A DNA stretch of 25,173 nucleotides from Peptoniphilus_B koenoeneniae (GTDB lineage Bacteria > Bacillota > Clostridia > Tissierellales > Peptoniphilaceae). The position numbers and the translations under genes were made by a program. Positions 17,100 to 23,189 of the stretch are shown here, in pieces (position 1 is the first letter of the stretch; each line of letters starts with the position of its first letter). The DNA lies in contig NZ_JAUSTN010000012.1 in the NCBI RefSeq assembly GCF_030812875.1, positions 1 to 25,173 on the forward strand, written 5' to 3'. Below the pieces are notes generated by a model. It saw nothing but the letters and a program-made list of their open reading frames with translations. It was not told the DNA's origin and searched no databases.

Positions 17100-17963
17100 T
17101 TAGTGTGCATTTAATACGCTTTTGGCCAGTGTTCCGCTCTTTAGCATCATTAACCCCAGCAAAACCGCATATCCAAGTATCGTAAAGGTACTTGTGTGTA
17201 TATCTGTTATTTGTATTGTCTTAACTAATACTGCGTATATTCCAAGACAAACCATTAAAAAGAGTCCTTGTAATCCTATGGCAAATAAGCCTTTGATATA
17301 GTTTGTTCCAATCTGTCCCCACTCTTTGTTTCCCATTGTGGCAAAGGGAATGGCTGAAACGGATGAGTAAACATAAATCTCAAACATTCTTCCGTACACT
17401 ACAAGCATGATCACAATAGAAATTGCCTGTATTGCAAGCTTAATAATTGAGGTTTCAAAGAGTATCATGACAAGCTCTCCAAGACCTTTTTCCTTTAAGC
17501 CTTCTACCATAGTTACAATCTGATCTCCGGAGATAACGGCAGAGGTATTGATAACCCCTGCCGCTTTATTTACCATGTGCTGTGCCACATCAAAGACTGC
17601 CATAGAAAACTGAAAAGCATGAGACACTAACCATACGGCAATCCACATCTTTATGATGTATTTGAAAAATTCAAAGGTATCCGTATCGTGCATATTGTTC
17701 TTTTGCATAACCATATTGATAAGCTCGATACAAAGGACTGCCGTTATGATTAGCCCTGCAATGGGGATGATGACAGAATCGTTAATGCTTTTAATAAAGC
17801 TGAAAACCTGTCCGTTCCACCCCATCGGTGTCTTTCCCACATCCGTTGCAATCGCACCAACTTTATCGTTGATGTCAAGAAACATGGACTCAAGATTTGC
17901 TTGGATACCGCCCAGTAGAAGATCTTTGAAAAACTCCTCTATCTTGTCGAATATCCCAAACAT
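17100..17963 (-). CDS. TrbL/VirB6-like polytopic conjugation membrane protein
   Basis: A 287-aa integral membrane protein with several hydrophobic helices, including VIIPIAGLIITAVLCIELINMVM (split around residue 60-80), IIKLAIQAISIVIMLVVYG, GLFAIGLQGLFLMVCLGIYAVL, and a C-terminal ILGYAVLLGLMMLKSG. The N-terminal motif (FDKIEEFFKDLLLGGIQANLE) and the position between Maff2 and PrgI match the TrbL/VirB6-type protein of Tn1549-family ICEs, the presumed channel core. The ATG follows AGGAGA at 6 nt. Assignment rests on topology and context. Confidence 0.88.
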   Translation of the reverse strand: MFGIFDKIEEFFKDLLLGGIQANLESMFLDINDKVGAIATDVGKTPMGWNGQVFSFIKSINDSVIIPIAGLIITAVLCIELINMVMQKNNMHDTDTFEFFKYIIKMWIAVWLVSHAFQFSMAVFDVAQHMVNKAAGVINTSAVISGDQIVTMVEGLKEKGLGELVMILFETSIIKLAIQAISIVIMLVVYGRMFEIYVYSSVSAIPFATMGNKEWGQIGTNYIKGLFAIGLQGLFLMVCLGIYAVLVKTIQITDIHTSTFTILGYAVLLGLMMLKSGTLAKSVLNAH

Positions 17964-17982
17964 TTAATTTCTCCTTTTATTC

Positions 17983-18198
17983 TTACTTGAGTACATTTGC
18001 AAGAAGCGGAATCAGCTTTAATCCGATAAGGACAATGCCGCCTCCTGCCATCAGCTGCTTAATGCCCTGAGATTTTGCACCCGGATTGTCATTACCATAA
18101 CCTTCCATCAGGTTAATAACGCCCCATGCTCCAAGTCCTGCACCTACTGCCATAACTAAAATCTTTAATACATTTACTGCCTGTGTAAAAAATTCCAT
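17983..18198 (-). CDS. Maff2 family small membrane protein (VirB2-like position)
   Basis: A 71-aa protein with two hydrophobic helices (about 9-29: VLKILVMAVGAGLGAWGVINL; about 48-66: LMAGGGIVLIGLKLIPLLA) separated by a short polar loop EGYGNDNPGAKSQG. This is the Maff2 family signature, always near TrbL/VirB6-like genes in clostridial ICEs. Size and topology resemble VirB2/TrbC pilins, so a channel-lining subunit is a fair inference, not shown. The start follows GGAGGA and lies 3 nt after the ssb stop. Confidence 0.9.
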   Translation of the reverse strand: MEFFTQAVNVLKILVMAVGAGLGAWGVINLMEGYGNDNPGAKSQGIKQLMAGGGIVLIGLKLIPLLANVLK

Positions 18199-18201
18199 AA
18201 T

Positions 18202-18513
18202 TTATTCCTCCTCGTTTTCTTCTTTCTTTTCAATTTTGTTGTATGACTTCACAACAAAGTTTTTGTAAGTCTTTCCATCTTTTTCACGCTTCTTAAAGTA
18301 TCCAAAGATATGGATCAAATCACCTTTTTCAAAGGCTTTTGCTGTTTCTGACTTTTCACCATAGGCTGCACAGTTGATATATTCCTTGCCTTTCCCATAC
18401 TTTTTTACAAGCGTAAAGTTTGCAACTTCAACAGCTTCTCCCTCTTTGTCAAAACTCGAAAAAGTTGGTTCTGCCAATAAGTTGGCATTGATGTTAATCA
18501 TTTCTTGCTTCAT
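18202..18513 (-). CDS. ssb: Single-stranded DNA-binding protein, ICE type
   Basis: A 103-aa OB-fold protein: INANLLAEPTFSSF, VANFTLVKKYGKGKEYINCAAYGEKSETAKAF, then GDLIHIFGYFKKREKDGKTY fit the SSB fold order. It is shorter than housekeeping SSB (about 160-180 aa) and ends in an acidic tail (KKEENEEE) without the usual IPF-type tip. It probably coats transferred or replicating ICE strands. It heads the Maff2-to-DUF4366 operon and is preceded by AAGGAG and terminator-like hairpin T3. Confidence 0.88.
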   Translation of the reverse strand: MKQEMININANLLAEPTFSSFDKEGEAVEVANFTLVKKYGKGKEYINCAAYGEKSETAKAFEKGDLIHIFGYFKKREKDGKTYKNFVVKSYNKIEKKEENEEE

Positions 18514-18545
18514 TAAAAATTTCTCCTTTTCTTTTCAATAAAAAA

Positions 18546-18576
18546 AGCGACTGGAGTTTTTTCTTTTCCAATCGCT
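18546..18576 (-). terminator. Terminator-like hairpin before ssb (T3)
   Basis: A 10-bp stem (AGCGATTGGA 18576-18567 with TCCAGTCGCT 18555-18546, one G-U pair) is followed by seven T, then ATTGAAAAG and the ssb RBS. It lies upstream of the whole transfer operon, so termination here would gate all type IV secretion genes. Confidence 0.75.
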
Positions 18577-18590
18577 GATACTCTTGCTAT

Positions 18591-18626
18591 TTAGTTTTCC
18601 TTAGTGGGACTTCTTATCCTTACCAT
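18591..18626 (-). CDS. Candidate 11-aa leader peptide upstream of the transfer operon
   Basis: ATG at 18626 preceded by AGGAGG (18636-18631, 4-nt spacer) opens an 11-codon frame MVRIRSPTKEN ending in TAA. It lies in a 166-nt gap between the virD4 remnant and ssb, between two terminator-like hairpins, and ends 14 nt before the T3 stem. A strong Shine-Dalgarno with no longer gene behind it suggests a regulatory leader, comparable in logic to leader-peptide attenuation before tet(M) in Tn916. Translation is not shown. Confidence 0.42.
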   Translation of the reverse strand: MVRIRSPTKEN

Positions 18627-18655
18627 CTTTCCTCCTGATTTTGAGTAATAAAAAA

Positions 18656-18686
18656 GCAGCAAATCTATGTTCTTTAGACTTACTGC
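18656..18686 (-). terminator. Terminator at the 3' end of the virD4 remnant (T3b)
   Basis: A 12-bp stem (GCAGTAAGTCTA 18686-18675 with TAGATTTGCTGC 18667-18656, two G-U pairs) overlaps the virD4 stop codon and is followed by six T. It ends transcription from the upstream rep/tnpW region before the leader region of the transfer operon. Confidence 0.78.
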
Positions 18687-19492
18687 ACTCTTGTAATAAC
18701 CGTTTCTCTATTTAATTTTGCTTTCCCTTTTCTCTTGATATATTCCTCAATATCAAAGGCATTTTTCTTATTAAAATCTTCAAGTAACTTGTAATTCTTA
18801 TGCTTTGTAATATCGAATTTATCCGACAAAAATGGTCTGACACCTCGAAGCTGAAAAATACATTTACTACCATCCATAACCGTTATCTCATCTTGACTCA
18901 TCAGCTCCTTTCCTGTCTTTTGGTAATTGAGTCCATAACTATTAGCATTGGAGCGTGTTTCCGATGTATTATACAGGTCTATGGTTTCTTTACCAAGTGT
19001 TTCAGATAGCTCTTTAAGTGTTGTCTTTTCCTTTCCACCTAAAAACAATGTACTATCACAGTTACCTACAATGGTATCTGCATTGTCCTTGTAGATTGCC
19101 TTTAGCTGAGATTGTGCTTGCAAAATAATGCTTGCTGAAATCTCTCTGCTTCGGATTGTTGCAATCAATTTCTCAAATTTAGGAATTAAGCCGATATTGG
19201 CAAACTCATCAAGAAGGCATCTTACATGAACAGGTAATCTTCCCCCGTACTCGTCATCTGCCTTATCGCAAAGTAGGTTAAATAGTTGTGAGTACATAAT
19301 AGACACCACAAAATTAAAGGTATCATCTGTATCAGAGATAATAACAAAGAGTGCTGTCTTTCTATCTCCAAGGGTATCAAGCTCAAGTTCATCTTCTTTC
19401 ATCAAGTCCCTAAGCTCTTGAATATCAAAAGGAGCAAGCCTTGCACCACATGATATTAGAATTGACTTGGCAGTTTTTCCTGTAACAACTTG
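18680..19492 (-). pseudogene. virD4: virD4/TraG-type coupling protein, 5'-truncated
   Basis: The open frame 19492-18680 encodes the C-terminal ~270 aa of a type IV coupling protein (family usually about 600 aa): GKTAKSILISCGARLAPFDIQ, ERKTALFV-like DRKTALFVIISDTDDTFNF, Walker B CLLDEFANIG, IRSREISASIILQAQSQL, and QLRGVRPFLSDKFDITKH. The N-terminal membrane helices and Walker A loop are missing. The frame meets TGA at 19495-19493 and then the tnpW gene. A TTG at 19405 could start a 241-aa fragment but has no good RBS. Coupling proteins feed relaxase-DNA to VirB4; without Walker A this copy should be inactive. It lies where virD4 is expected, upstream of the ssb/Maff2/TrbL genes, so it is a decayed resident gene rather than an arrival. 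Confidence 0.85.
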
Positions 19493-19503
19493 TCAAGGAC
19501 TTT

Positions 19504-19689
19504 TTAATCATTTTTTATCGCTTTTTGATGTTTTTCTCTCTCCATTTCTCTAAGAATTATGCGTTTTAATTTGTCTTGCATTGTTTCCGTTGCATTTTCA
19601 TTAAAGTGAACAACAACCTCATAGGTTGCTTTGCCAATTTTCTTTATCGTTTTTGTTCCTGTATTCTGTTTATTTTTATTTTCGTGCAT
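19504..19689 (-). CDS. tnpW: TnpW family transposon-encoded protein
   Basis: A 61-aa protein with core KKIGKATYEVVVHFNENA followed by TETMQDKLKRIILREMER, matching the TnpW family first named in Tn4451 and common in clostridial ICEs. Function unknown. The start has AGGAGG at 8 nt. Hairpin T4 lies just upstream. Its stop codon is about 9 nt before the breakpoint of the truncated virD4, so the deletion or rearrangement that removed the virD4 5' half ends directly behind this gene. Confidence 0.8.
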   Translation of the reverse strand: MHENKNKQNTGTKTIKKIGKATYEVVVHFNENATETMQDKLKRIILREMEREKHQKAIKND

Positions 19690-19717
19690 ATATTTTTCCT
19701 CCTGTTTGTTTCAATAA

Positions 19718-19755
19718 AAAAGGCGATTAGATTTTTAATTTTCTAATCGCCTTTT
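19718..19755 (-). terminator. Perfect terminator hairpin before tnpW (T4)
   Basis: A perfect 14-bp stem AAAAGGCGATTAGA / TCTAATCGCCTTTT (19755-19742 with 19731-19718) has a 10-nt A/T loop and is followed by TTTTTTATTGAAA and the tnpW RBS. It is the best example of the window's hairpin family. A short frame ATG ACA CTT AAA AGG CGA... (19764-19735, MTLKRRLEN) runs through its 5' arm. Confidence 0.8.
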
Positions 19756-19847
19756 AAGTGTCATATTTATCTTTTTATTATATCTGGCATACTTTTATAC
19801 CTTTTTAGACTTAAAGTCTTTAATAGTGGCTTTCCACCTCTTTTTAT
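19756..19847 (-). promoter_or_regulatory. Leader region between repO and hairpin T4
   Basis: This 92-nt gap holds AGGTGGAAA (19839-19831), the palindrome AGACTTTAAGTCT (19820-19808), AAAAAGGTATAAAAGT, and a 7-codon frame MPDIIKR (19790-19767). The 7-codon frame ends just before the ATG of MTLKRRLEN. The AGGTGGAAA and GTATAAAAG parts recur upstream of the PcfB gene (about 23190-23145), before hairpin T6. The repeated arrangement suggests a conserved cis-acting leader. Confidence 0.45.
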
Positions 19848-20549
19848 CTATAAAGATTCGCCTACATCATAGTTCATTTTTTTATTTCCACCTTGATGTC
19901 TTAGTTTTTCTTTATCTTCTTCATACCAATTTAAGATTGTTGCATAATGGTTTTGGTAGGTCTTACCACTGCTTTCCATGTATCTTGATAGTTTATTTAT
20001 CATTATTTCTGCGTGTGAGTTTAATTTTTCTTTAAGGTTTTTATATTCTTCTTTGCTTAGCCTTACATTTTTGAATTCTCCATAAAATATGGGGGTGGGC
20101 TGTTCTTCTCTCCCCTTATCTATACTAACCTTATCTAATCTACCCTTACCTATACTGGGTTGACCACTTGACAACCTTTGGTTAACCAGATGACAACCAA
20201 CTTTTTCTTCTGAAATATATGCTCCATTTTCCGTTTGATAAAGCTGCTGTTTCTGCTCTATATACATTGTTGGCTTATATCTGTCTTTTCTAATAAAGTT
20301 ATTTATCTTCCAATGAGTAATGACGATAATTCCCTGATCAAAGACTATCACAAAGCCTTTGGCAATAAGTATTTTCAGGTCATCTTCATTAGCTCCGATA
20401 ATCTTGATGATTTTCTTAGGATTATTTACAAAACCGTCATCATCTGCTCGCATTGATAGATGAAAATACAGGCATTGACTACTTAGTGGCATATCCAAAA
20501 ATAAGTCACTATCAACTATTTTTAGTGAAAACATTCTTTTATCTGCCAT
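19848..20549 (-). CDS. Replisome-organizer-like replication protein
   Basis: A 233-aa protein beginning ADKRMFSLKIVDSDLFLDMP, with SSQCLYFHLSMRADDDGFVNNPKKI and a winged-helix-like N-terminal half typical of phage/ICE replisome organizers. A variable linker follows (GQPSIGKGRLDKVSIDKGRE). The C-terminal part (LSKEEYKNLKEKLN, then MESSGKTYQNHYATILNWYEED) resembles DnaD-like helicase-loading tails. It probably loads the host helicase at the ICE origin. The start follows AGGTAGG, and hairpin T5 is directly upstream. Family level is fairly sure; exact activity is inferred. Confidence 0.82.
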   Translation of the reverse strand: MADKRMFSLKIVDSDLFLDMPLSSQCLYFHLSMRADDDGFVNNPKKIIKIIGANEDDLKILIAKGFVIVFDQGIIVITHWKINNFIRKDRYKPTMYIEQKQQLYQTENGAYISEEKVGCHLVNQRLSSGQPSIGKGRLDKVSIDKGREEQPTPIFYGEFKNVRLSKEEYKNLKEKLNSHAEIMINKLSRYMESSGKTYQNHYATILNWYEEDKEKLRHQGGNKKMNYDVGESL

Positions 20550-20573
20550 GCTTTCCTACCTTTCTTCAAATAA

Positions 20574-20606
20574 AAAAGACGATAGTTTTTACTTCTACCG
20601 CCTTTT
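20574..20606 (-). terminator. Terminator-like hairpin before repO (T5)
   Basis: A 12-bp stem (AAAAGGCGGTAG 20606-20595 with CTATCGTCTTTT 20585-20574; two G-U pairs) and a TTTTTT run sit between the DUF1016 gene and the replisome organizer. The preceding ACACTTA(C)AAAAGGCG matches the left flank of T4, again pointing to copies of one cassette. Confidence 0.72.
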
Positions 20607-20655
20607 GTAAGTGTATATGGCTATTTATTTAATAACTATTTGCCATTTTCATATT

Positions 20656-21729
20656 TTATTTTTCTGAATCTAATTCTTTTATAGACTCTTCTATTTCTTC
20701 AATAGATGGTAAGCTACTTTTATATTCCTGCTCAAGTAGTTTGCTAATTTCATACTTACTTATTCCTATTGGCTGTGAGATATTTTCAAGCGAATATTCA
20801 GCGACTACATTATCTTTATCTCTGCAAATTAGTATTCCTATGGTTTGATTATCACTATTTGATTTCATATCCTTATTTACAGCTGTTACATAAAAATTAA
20901 GTTGCCCTACAAATTCTGGCTTAAATTTTTCTGTCTTTAATTCTACTACAACATAGGAGTGTAGTTTAACATGATAGAAAAGTAAGTCTATATAAAAATC
21001 ACTTTCGCCAACCTTGATATGAACTTGCCTACCGATGTAAGAAAATCCTGTACCAAGTTCCAAAAGAAAAGAAGTTATTTGATTTACTAATGCTTCTTCC
21101 AACTCTCTTTCATCATATTTATCCCTTATTGTTAGAAAATCAAAGTTGTATGGATCTTTTATTGTTTGCTTAGCTAATTCAGATTGGACAGCCGGTAATC
21201 TATTGTCAAAATTAGTAACTGCATTTCCAACCCTTTTATATAAATCTCCATCAATCTGATGTTCCAAAACCGTCCTGCTCCATCCATTTTCAATAGTCTT
21301 ATCTATATAAAACAAAGCCTCTTTGACATCTTTACACTTATACATAATCCTTTGATTATGTCCCCAAGGAATACTTTTTATCCTTCTTTCAATATCCGAT
21401 AATTGGGTTACAGCTTGTAACCCAATTAGGTAATCATTATAAAAGTTATACCAATATCTTATGTGTTTTAAGTTTACTGCTGAAAATCCTCCCATGTCTG
21501 GAAATTCTTTTCTTAAATCACTACTCAATAATTTTAGAAAACTATCACCCCAAGAATATTGCTTTTGTTTTTCAACAATTTCTTTCCCCAAGTTCCAATA
21601 CAAATCAAGCAACTCATAATTAACTTTTACTGCTGCTTTTAATTGACTGCGTCTAACTTTTTCCTTTAAATCTAAAAGTAATTTTTTATATTCACTATCT
21701 CCTATAATAGCTAAATCTTTTTTATCCAT
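20656..21729 (-). CDS. DUF1016 / YhcG-type PDDEXK nuclease (cargo)
   Basis: A 357-aa protein with the DUF1016 N-terminal domain (about 15-160: YELLDLYWNLGKEIVEKQ, WGDSFLKLLSSDLRKEFP, SIPWGHNQRIMYKCKD) and a C-terminal PDDEXK nuclease domain. Predicted catalytic residues are Asp248 in DFYIDLLFYH and Glu263-x-Lys265 in VVVELKTEKF, followed by FVGQLNFY. Family members are predicted nucleases frequently found near defence genes and mobile elements; the biological substrate is unclear. The frame opens at a GTG (21738) overlapping the RBS. I prefer the ATG at 21729, 8 nt after GGAG. It has its own extended -10 promoter and sits behind a shortened rep gene, suggesting an inserted cargo gene. Confidence 0.88.
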   Translation of the reverse strand: MDKKDLAIIGDSEYKKLLLDLKEKVRRSQLKAAVKVNYELLDLYWNLGKEIVEKQKQYSWGDSFLKLLSSDLRKEFPDMGGFSAVNLKHIRYWYNFYNDYLIGLQAVTQLSDIERRIKSIPWGHNQRIMYKCKDVKEALFYIDKTIENGWSRTVLEHQIDGDLYKRVGNAVTNFDNRLPAVQSELAKQTIKDPYNFDFLTIRDKYDERELEEALVNQITSFLLELGTGFSYIGRQVHIKVGESDFYIDLLFYHVKLHSYVVVELKTEKFKPEFVGQLNFYVTAVNKDMKSNSDNQTIGILICRDKDNVVAEYSLENISQPIGISKYEISKLLEQEYKSSLPSIEEIEESIKELDSEK

Positions 21730-21841
21730 TCTCATCACTCCAATCTGATTCTTTATTTTATTCTGTTTCTTACACCAATGGTGGGAGTTTTAATCTTTTT
21801 ATCATAATCAGCTTACAGTTAACAAGCTCATTTTATCATTA

Positions 21842-21872
21842 CACATTTAGTTTAATTAATGTGATTATACCA
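21842..21872 (-). promoter_or_regulatory. Extended -10 promoter and small inverted repeat before the DUF1016 gene
   Basis: TGGTATAAT (21872-21864) is a perfect extended -10, starting about 7 nt after the upstream rep stop. Directly downstream lies CACATT-N10-AATGTG (21863-21842), a 6-bp inverted repeat over the predicted transcription start that could be an operator. The remaining ~110 nt to the gene hold nothing else clear. Confidence 0.6.
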
Positions 21873-21878
21873 AAAATG

Positions 21879-22352
21879 TTAAATCTTTTCTATCTCTCCC
21901 TCTCTCTCTTTATCTATATCTTTCTCTATCTCTATCTCTTGTCGGACATGGGTTGGACTTATTAAGGACAATGTCCTCTGTTTATTTTGTCTGTATCTTC
22001 TTTTTTTCTCTGCCCATGCTGTTTCTGATCCGATTAAGTTTGGTATTTCAGTTAAATAGTATTCATCATTTTCTGTTACAACTTCTAATAAGCCTTGATT
22101 GATTAAATAATTAACTGTGACCATTACATCATCATCTGTTTCATCTATGGTTAGTGCTAACTCTTTTATAAAATCACTTTCTACTCCGTCATAATAGAGT
22201 TTACCCTCATCTTTTAGGCTTAGTAGTAGAAGTTTTAGGTAGATTATCGTGTAGGTATCTCCTCCCGATATTCTTCTTAATCTTTTTATCCTTTTGTCTG
22301 TGAAAAATTCTTCTTTTAATTTTATCCAATAATATCTTTTGTTTGTTGCCAT
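21879..22352 (-). CDS. Phage replisome organizer N-terminal-domain protein, probably shortened
   Basis: A 157-aa protein matching the phage replisome organizer N-terminal domain: KRYYWIKLKEEFFTDKRIKRL, DTYTIIYLKLLLLSLKDEGKLY, then YYLTEIPNLIGSETAWAEKKRRYR. It ends in the low-complexity tail EIEIEKDIDKEREGEIEK that in longer relatives links to a DnaD-like C-terminal domain; here a stop follows at once. The C-terminal part is not found in other frames downstream, where the DUF1016 promoter begins. I infer truncation by replacement or insertion, though natural short versions exist. The start follows AAAGGAG. Three 23-bp palindromic repeats lie just upstream. Confidence 0.8.
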   Translation of the reverse strand: MATNKRYYWIKLKEEFFTDKRIKRLRRISGGDTYTIIYLKLLLLSLKDEGKLYYDGVESDFIKELALTIDETDDDVMVTVNYLINQGLLEVVTENDEYYLTEIPNLIGSETAWAEKKRRYRQNKQRTLSLISPTHVRQEIEIEKDIDKEREGEIEKI

Positions 22353-22364
22353 ATCTGCTCCTTT

Positions 22365-22433
22365 CTTGATTTTCGATAATCGAAATTCTTGATTTCCGAT
22401 TTTCGGAATTCTGGACTTCTGATTTTCAGAAGT
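22365..22433. repeat. Three tandem 23-bp palindromic iteron-like repeats
   Basis: Units 22365-22387, 22388-22410 and 22411-22433 (plus strand) each start with CTTGA or CTGGA and hold an inverted repeat: TTTCGAT/ATCGAAA (22371-22385), TTCCGA/TCGGAA (22394-22408) and GACTTCTGA/TCAGAAGTC (22414-22434). Palindrome centres are exactly 23 bp apart. Where units differ, paired positions change together (T-A to C-G; C-G to T-A), so the palindromes themselves seem conserved. They lie 13-81 bp before the rep start codon: candidate origin iterons or an autoregulatory operator. Confidence 0.75.
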
Positions 22434-22451
22434 CTTGTTATTATGGTTATT

Positions 22452-22480
22452 TAAGGGTGTAACTTTTCGTTACTCCCTTA
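22452..22480. repeat. Inverted repeat at the PcfB gene stop
   Basis: TAAGGG-t-GTAAC / GTTAC-t-CCCTTA (22452-22463 with 22469-22480) pairs 11 of 12 positions around a 5-nt loop and overlaps the stop codon. It lacks a T-tract on the minus strand, so it is not a standard terminator. It sits 18 bp from the three 23-bp palindromes and may belong to the same control or origin region. Confidence 0.55.
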
Positions 22481-23005
22481 GATTTCTCTGGTCATATCTT
22501 TTTTGTTTGGCTTTATTTTTTCTTTTACTTTTCTTTTTACTTTTTCTTTTGTATTATCCTTGTTCTTGGATAGGTCTTTGTATTTCTTTATTTGTTTTAG
22601 GATACTTTCTTTTTCTTTTTTATTTTCCTTGGCTATGACTTGCTTAAATGCATATTCCATTACTTTTATGTCTTTGGCTTGGAAGAATATTTCATAGTTT
22701 TTGCTTTCTTTGTTTTTCATTACTGAAAACTTTACTCCAAGTTTGTTTAGTTCTTTTTTTAAGTCTTTGAGTCCGCTTTGATCTATGCTTATATTTTCTA
22801 GTTGTCCTTTTTTGTATAGGTCTTTTATTTTCATTTCATCGCCCATAAGGCTTTTTAGGTTTCCATTTGCTTTTTCTAAGGTATCATTCATCTTTTTTCT
22901 TATTTCTTTTTCTAAGTTGATTGATTCTTTTGCTGCCTTTATTGTGTATGATATTATGGTTTGTGCTGCTTGACCTGCTTCTTTGCTTATTTCTTCGTTT
23001 ATCAT
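22478..23005 (-). CDS. PcfB / DUF3801 family coupling-accessory protein
   Basis: A 175-aa, lysine-rich protein with the DUF3801/PcfB core: YKKGQLENISIDQSGLKDLK, LNKLGVKFSVMKNKESKNYE, and IFFQAKDIKVMEYAFKQVIA, followed by a basic tail (KEKVKRKVKEKIKPNKK). In pCF10 PcfB helps dock the relaxosome on the VirD4-type protein PcfC, and in ICEs this gene normally lies next to virD4. Here about 3 kb of replication and cargo genes separate it from the virD4 remnant. The start follows AAAGGAG, with hairpin T6 just upstream. Assignment rests on recognisable motifs and the neighbouring relaxase. Confidence 0.8.
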   Translation of the reverse strand: MINEEISKEAGQAAQTIISYTIKAAKESINLEKEIRKKMNDTLEKANGNLKSLMGDEMKIKDLYKKGQLENISIDQSGLKDLKKELNKLGVKFSVMKNKESKNYEIFFQAKDIKVMEYAFKQVIAKENKKEKESILKQIKKYKDLSKNKDNTKEKVKRKVKEKIKPNKKDMTREI

Positions 23006-23033
23006 GCTTTTCTCTCCTTTGTTTGAATTAAAA

Positions 23034-23073
23034 AAAGGGAAGTATAGGCTTTAATTTTTCTATACTTCCCTTT
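23034..23073 (-). terminator. Perfect terminator hairpin before the PcfB gene (T6)
   Basis: A perfect 14-bp stem AAAGGGAAGTATAG / CTATACTTCCCTTT (23073-23060 with 23047-23034) is followed by seven T, then AATTCAAACAAAGGAG and the PcfB start. Stem sequence differs from T1/T2/T4/T5, but the layout (stem, T-run, short A-rich spacer, RBS, ATG) is the same. Confidence 0.78.
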
Positions 23074-23189
23074 GATTGTTTTTATTTTATTGTTCTTGGT
23101 GGTGGAATGCTTTATTTTGATGTTTTTATATCTTTCTTAGGTATTTGCACCTTTTATACTTTAAAATAGCTTACAATGCTTTTCCACCT
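23074..23189 (-). promoter_or_regulatory. Leader region between the 57-aa gene and hairpin T6
   Basis: This 116-nt stretch carries AGGTGGAAA (23189-23181) and AAAGTATAAAAGG, both shared with the leader before T4. GGTGGAA (23188-23182) can pair with TTCCACC (23107-23101) over about 74 nt, just before T6. A 12-codon frame opens at a GTG near 23149 (VQIPKKDIKTSK) but lacks a good RBS. No clear promoter. Confidence 0.4.

Noticed and set aside
19466..19500. TTGACA at the virD4 breakpoint as a -35 box
   Set aside because: No matching -10 at 16-18 bp downstream.
20627..20655. Seven-codon frame MKMANSY before hairpin T5 as another leader peptide
   Set aside because: No Shine-Dalgarno upstream and nothing shared with the other leaders; too weak to list as a gene.
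21888..21939. Polypyrimidine TCTCTATC-type tract, considered as a microsatellite or regulatory repeat
   Set aside because: It encodes the EIEIEKDIDKEREGEIEK tail common to phage replisome organizers, so coding explains it. It could still be slippage-prone.
21842..22480. Clustered inverted repeats considered as a CRISPR array
   Set aside because: The three 23-bp units are directly adjacent with no unique spacers, and no cas gene is present.
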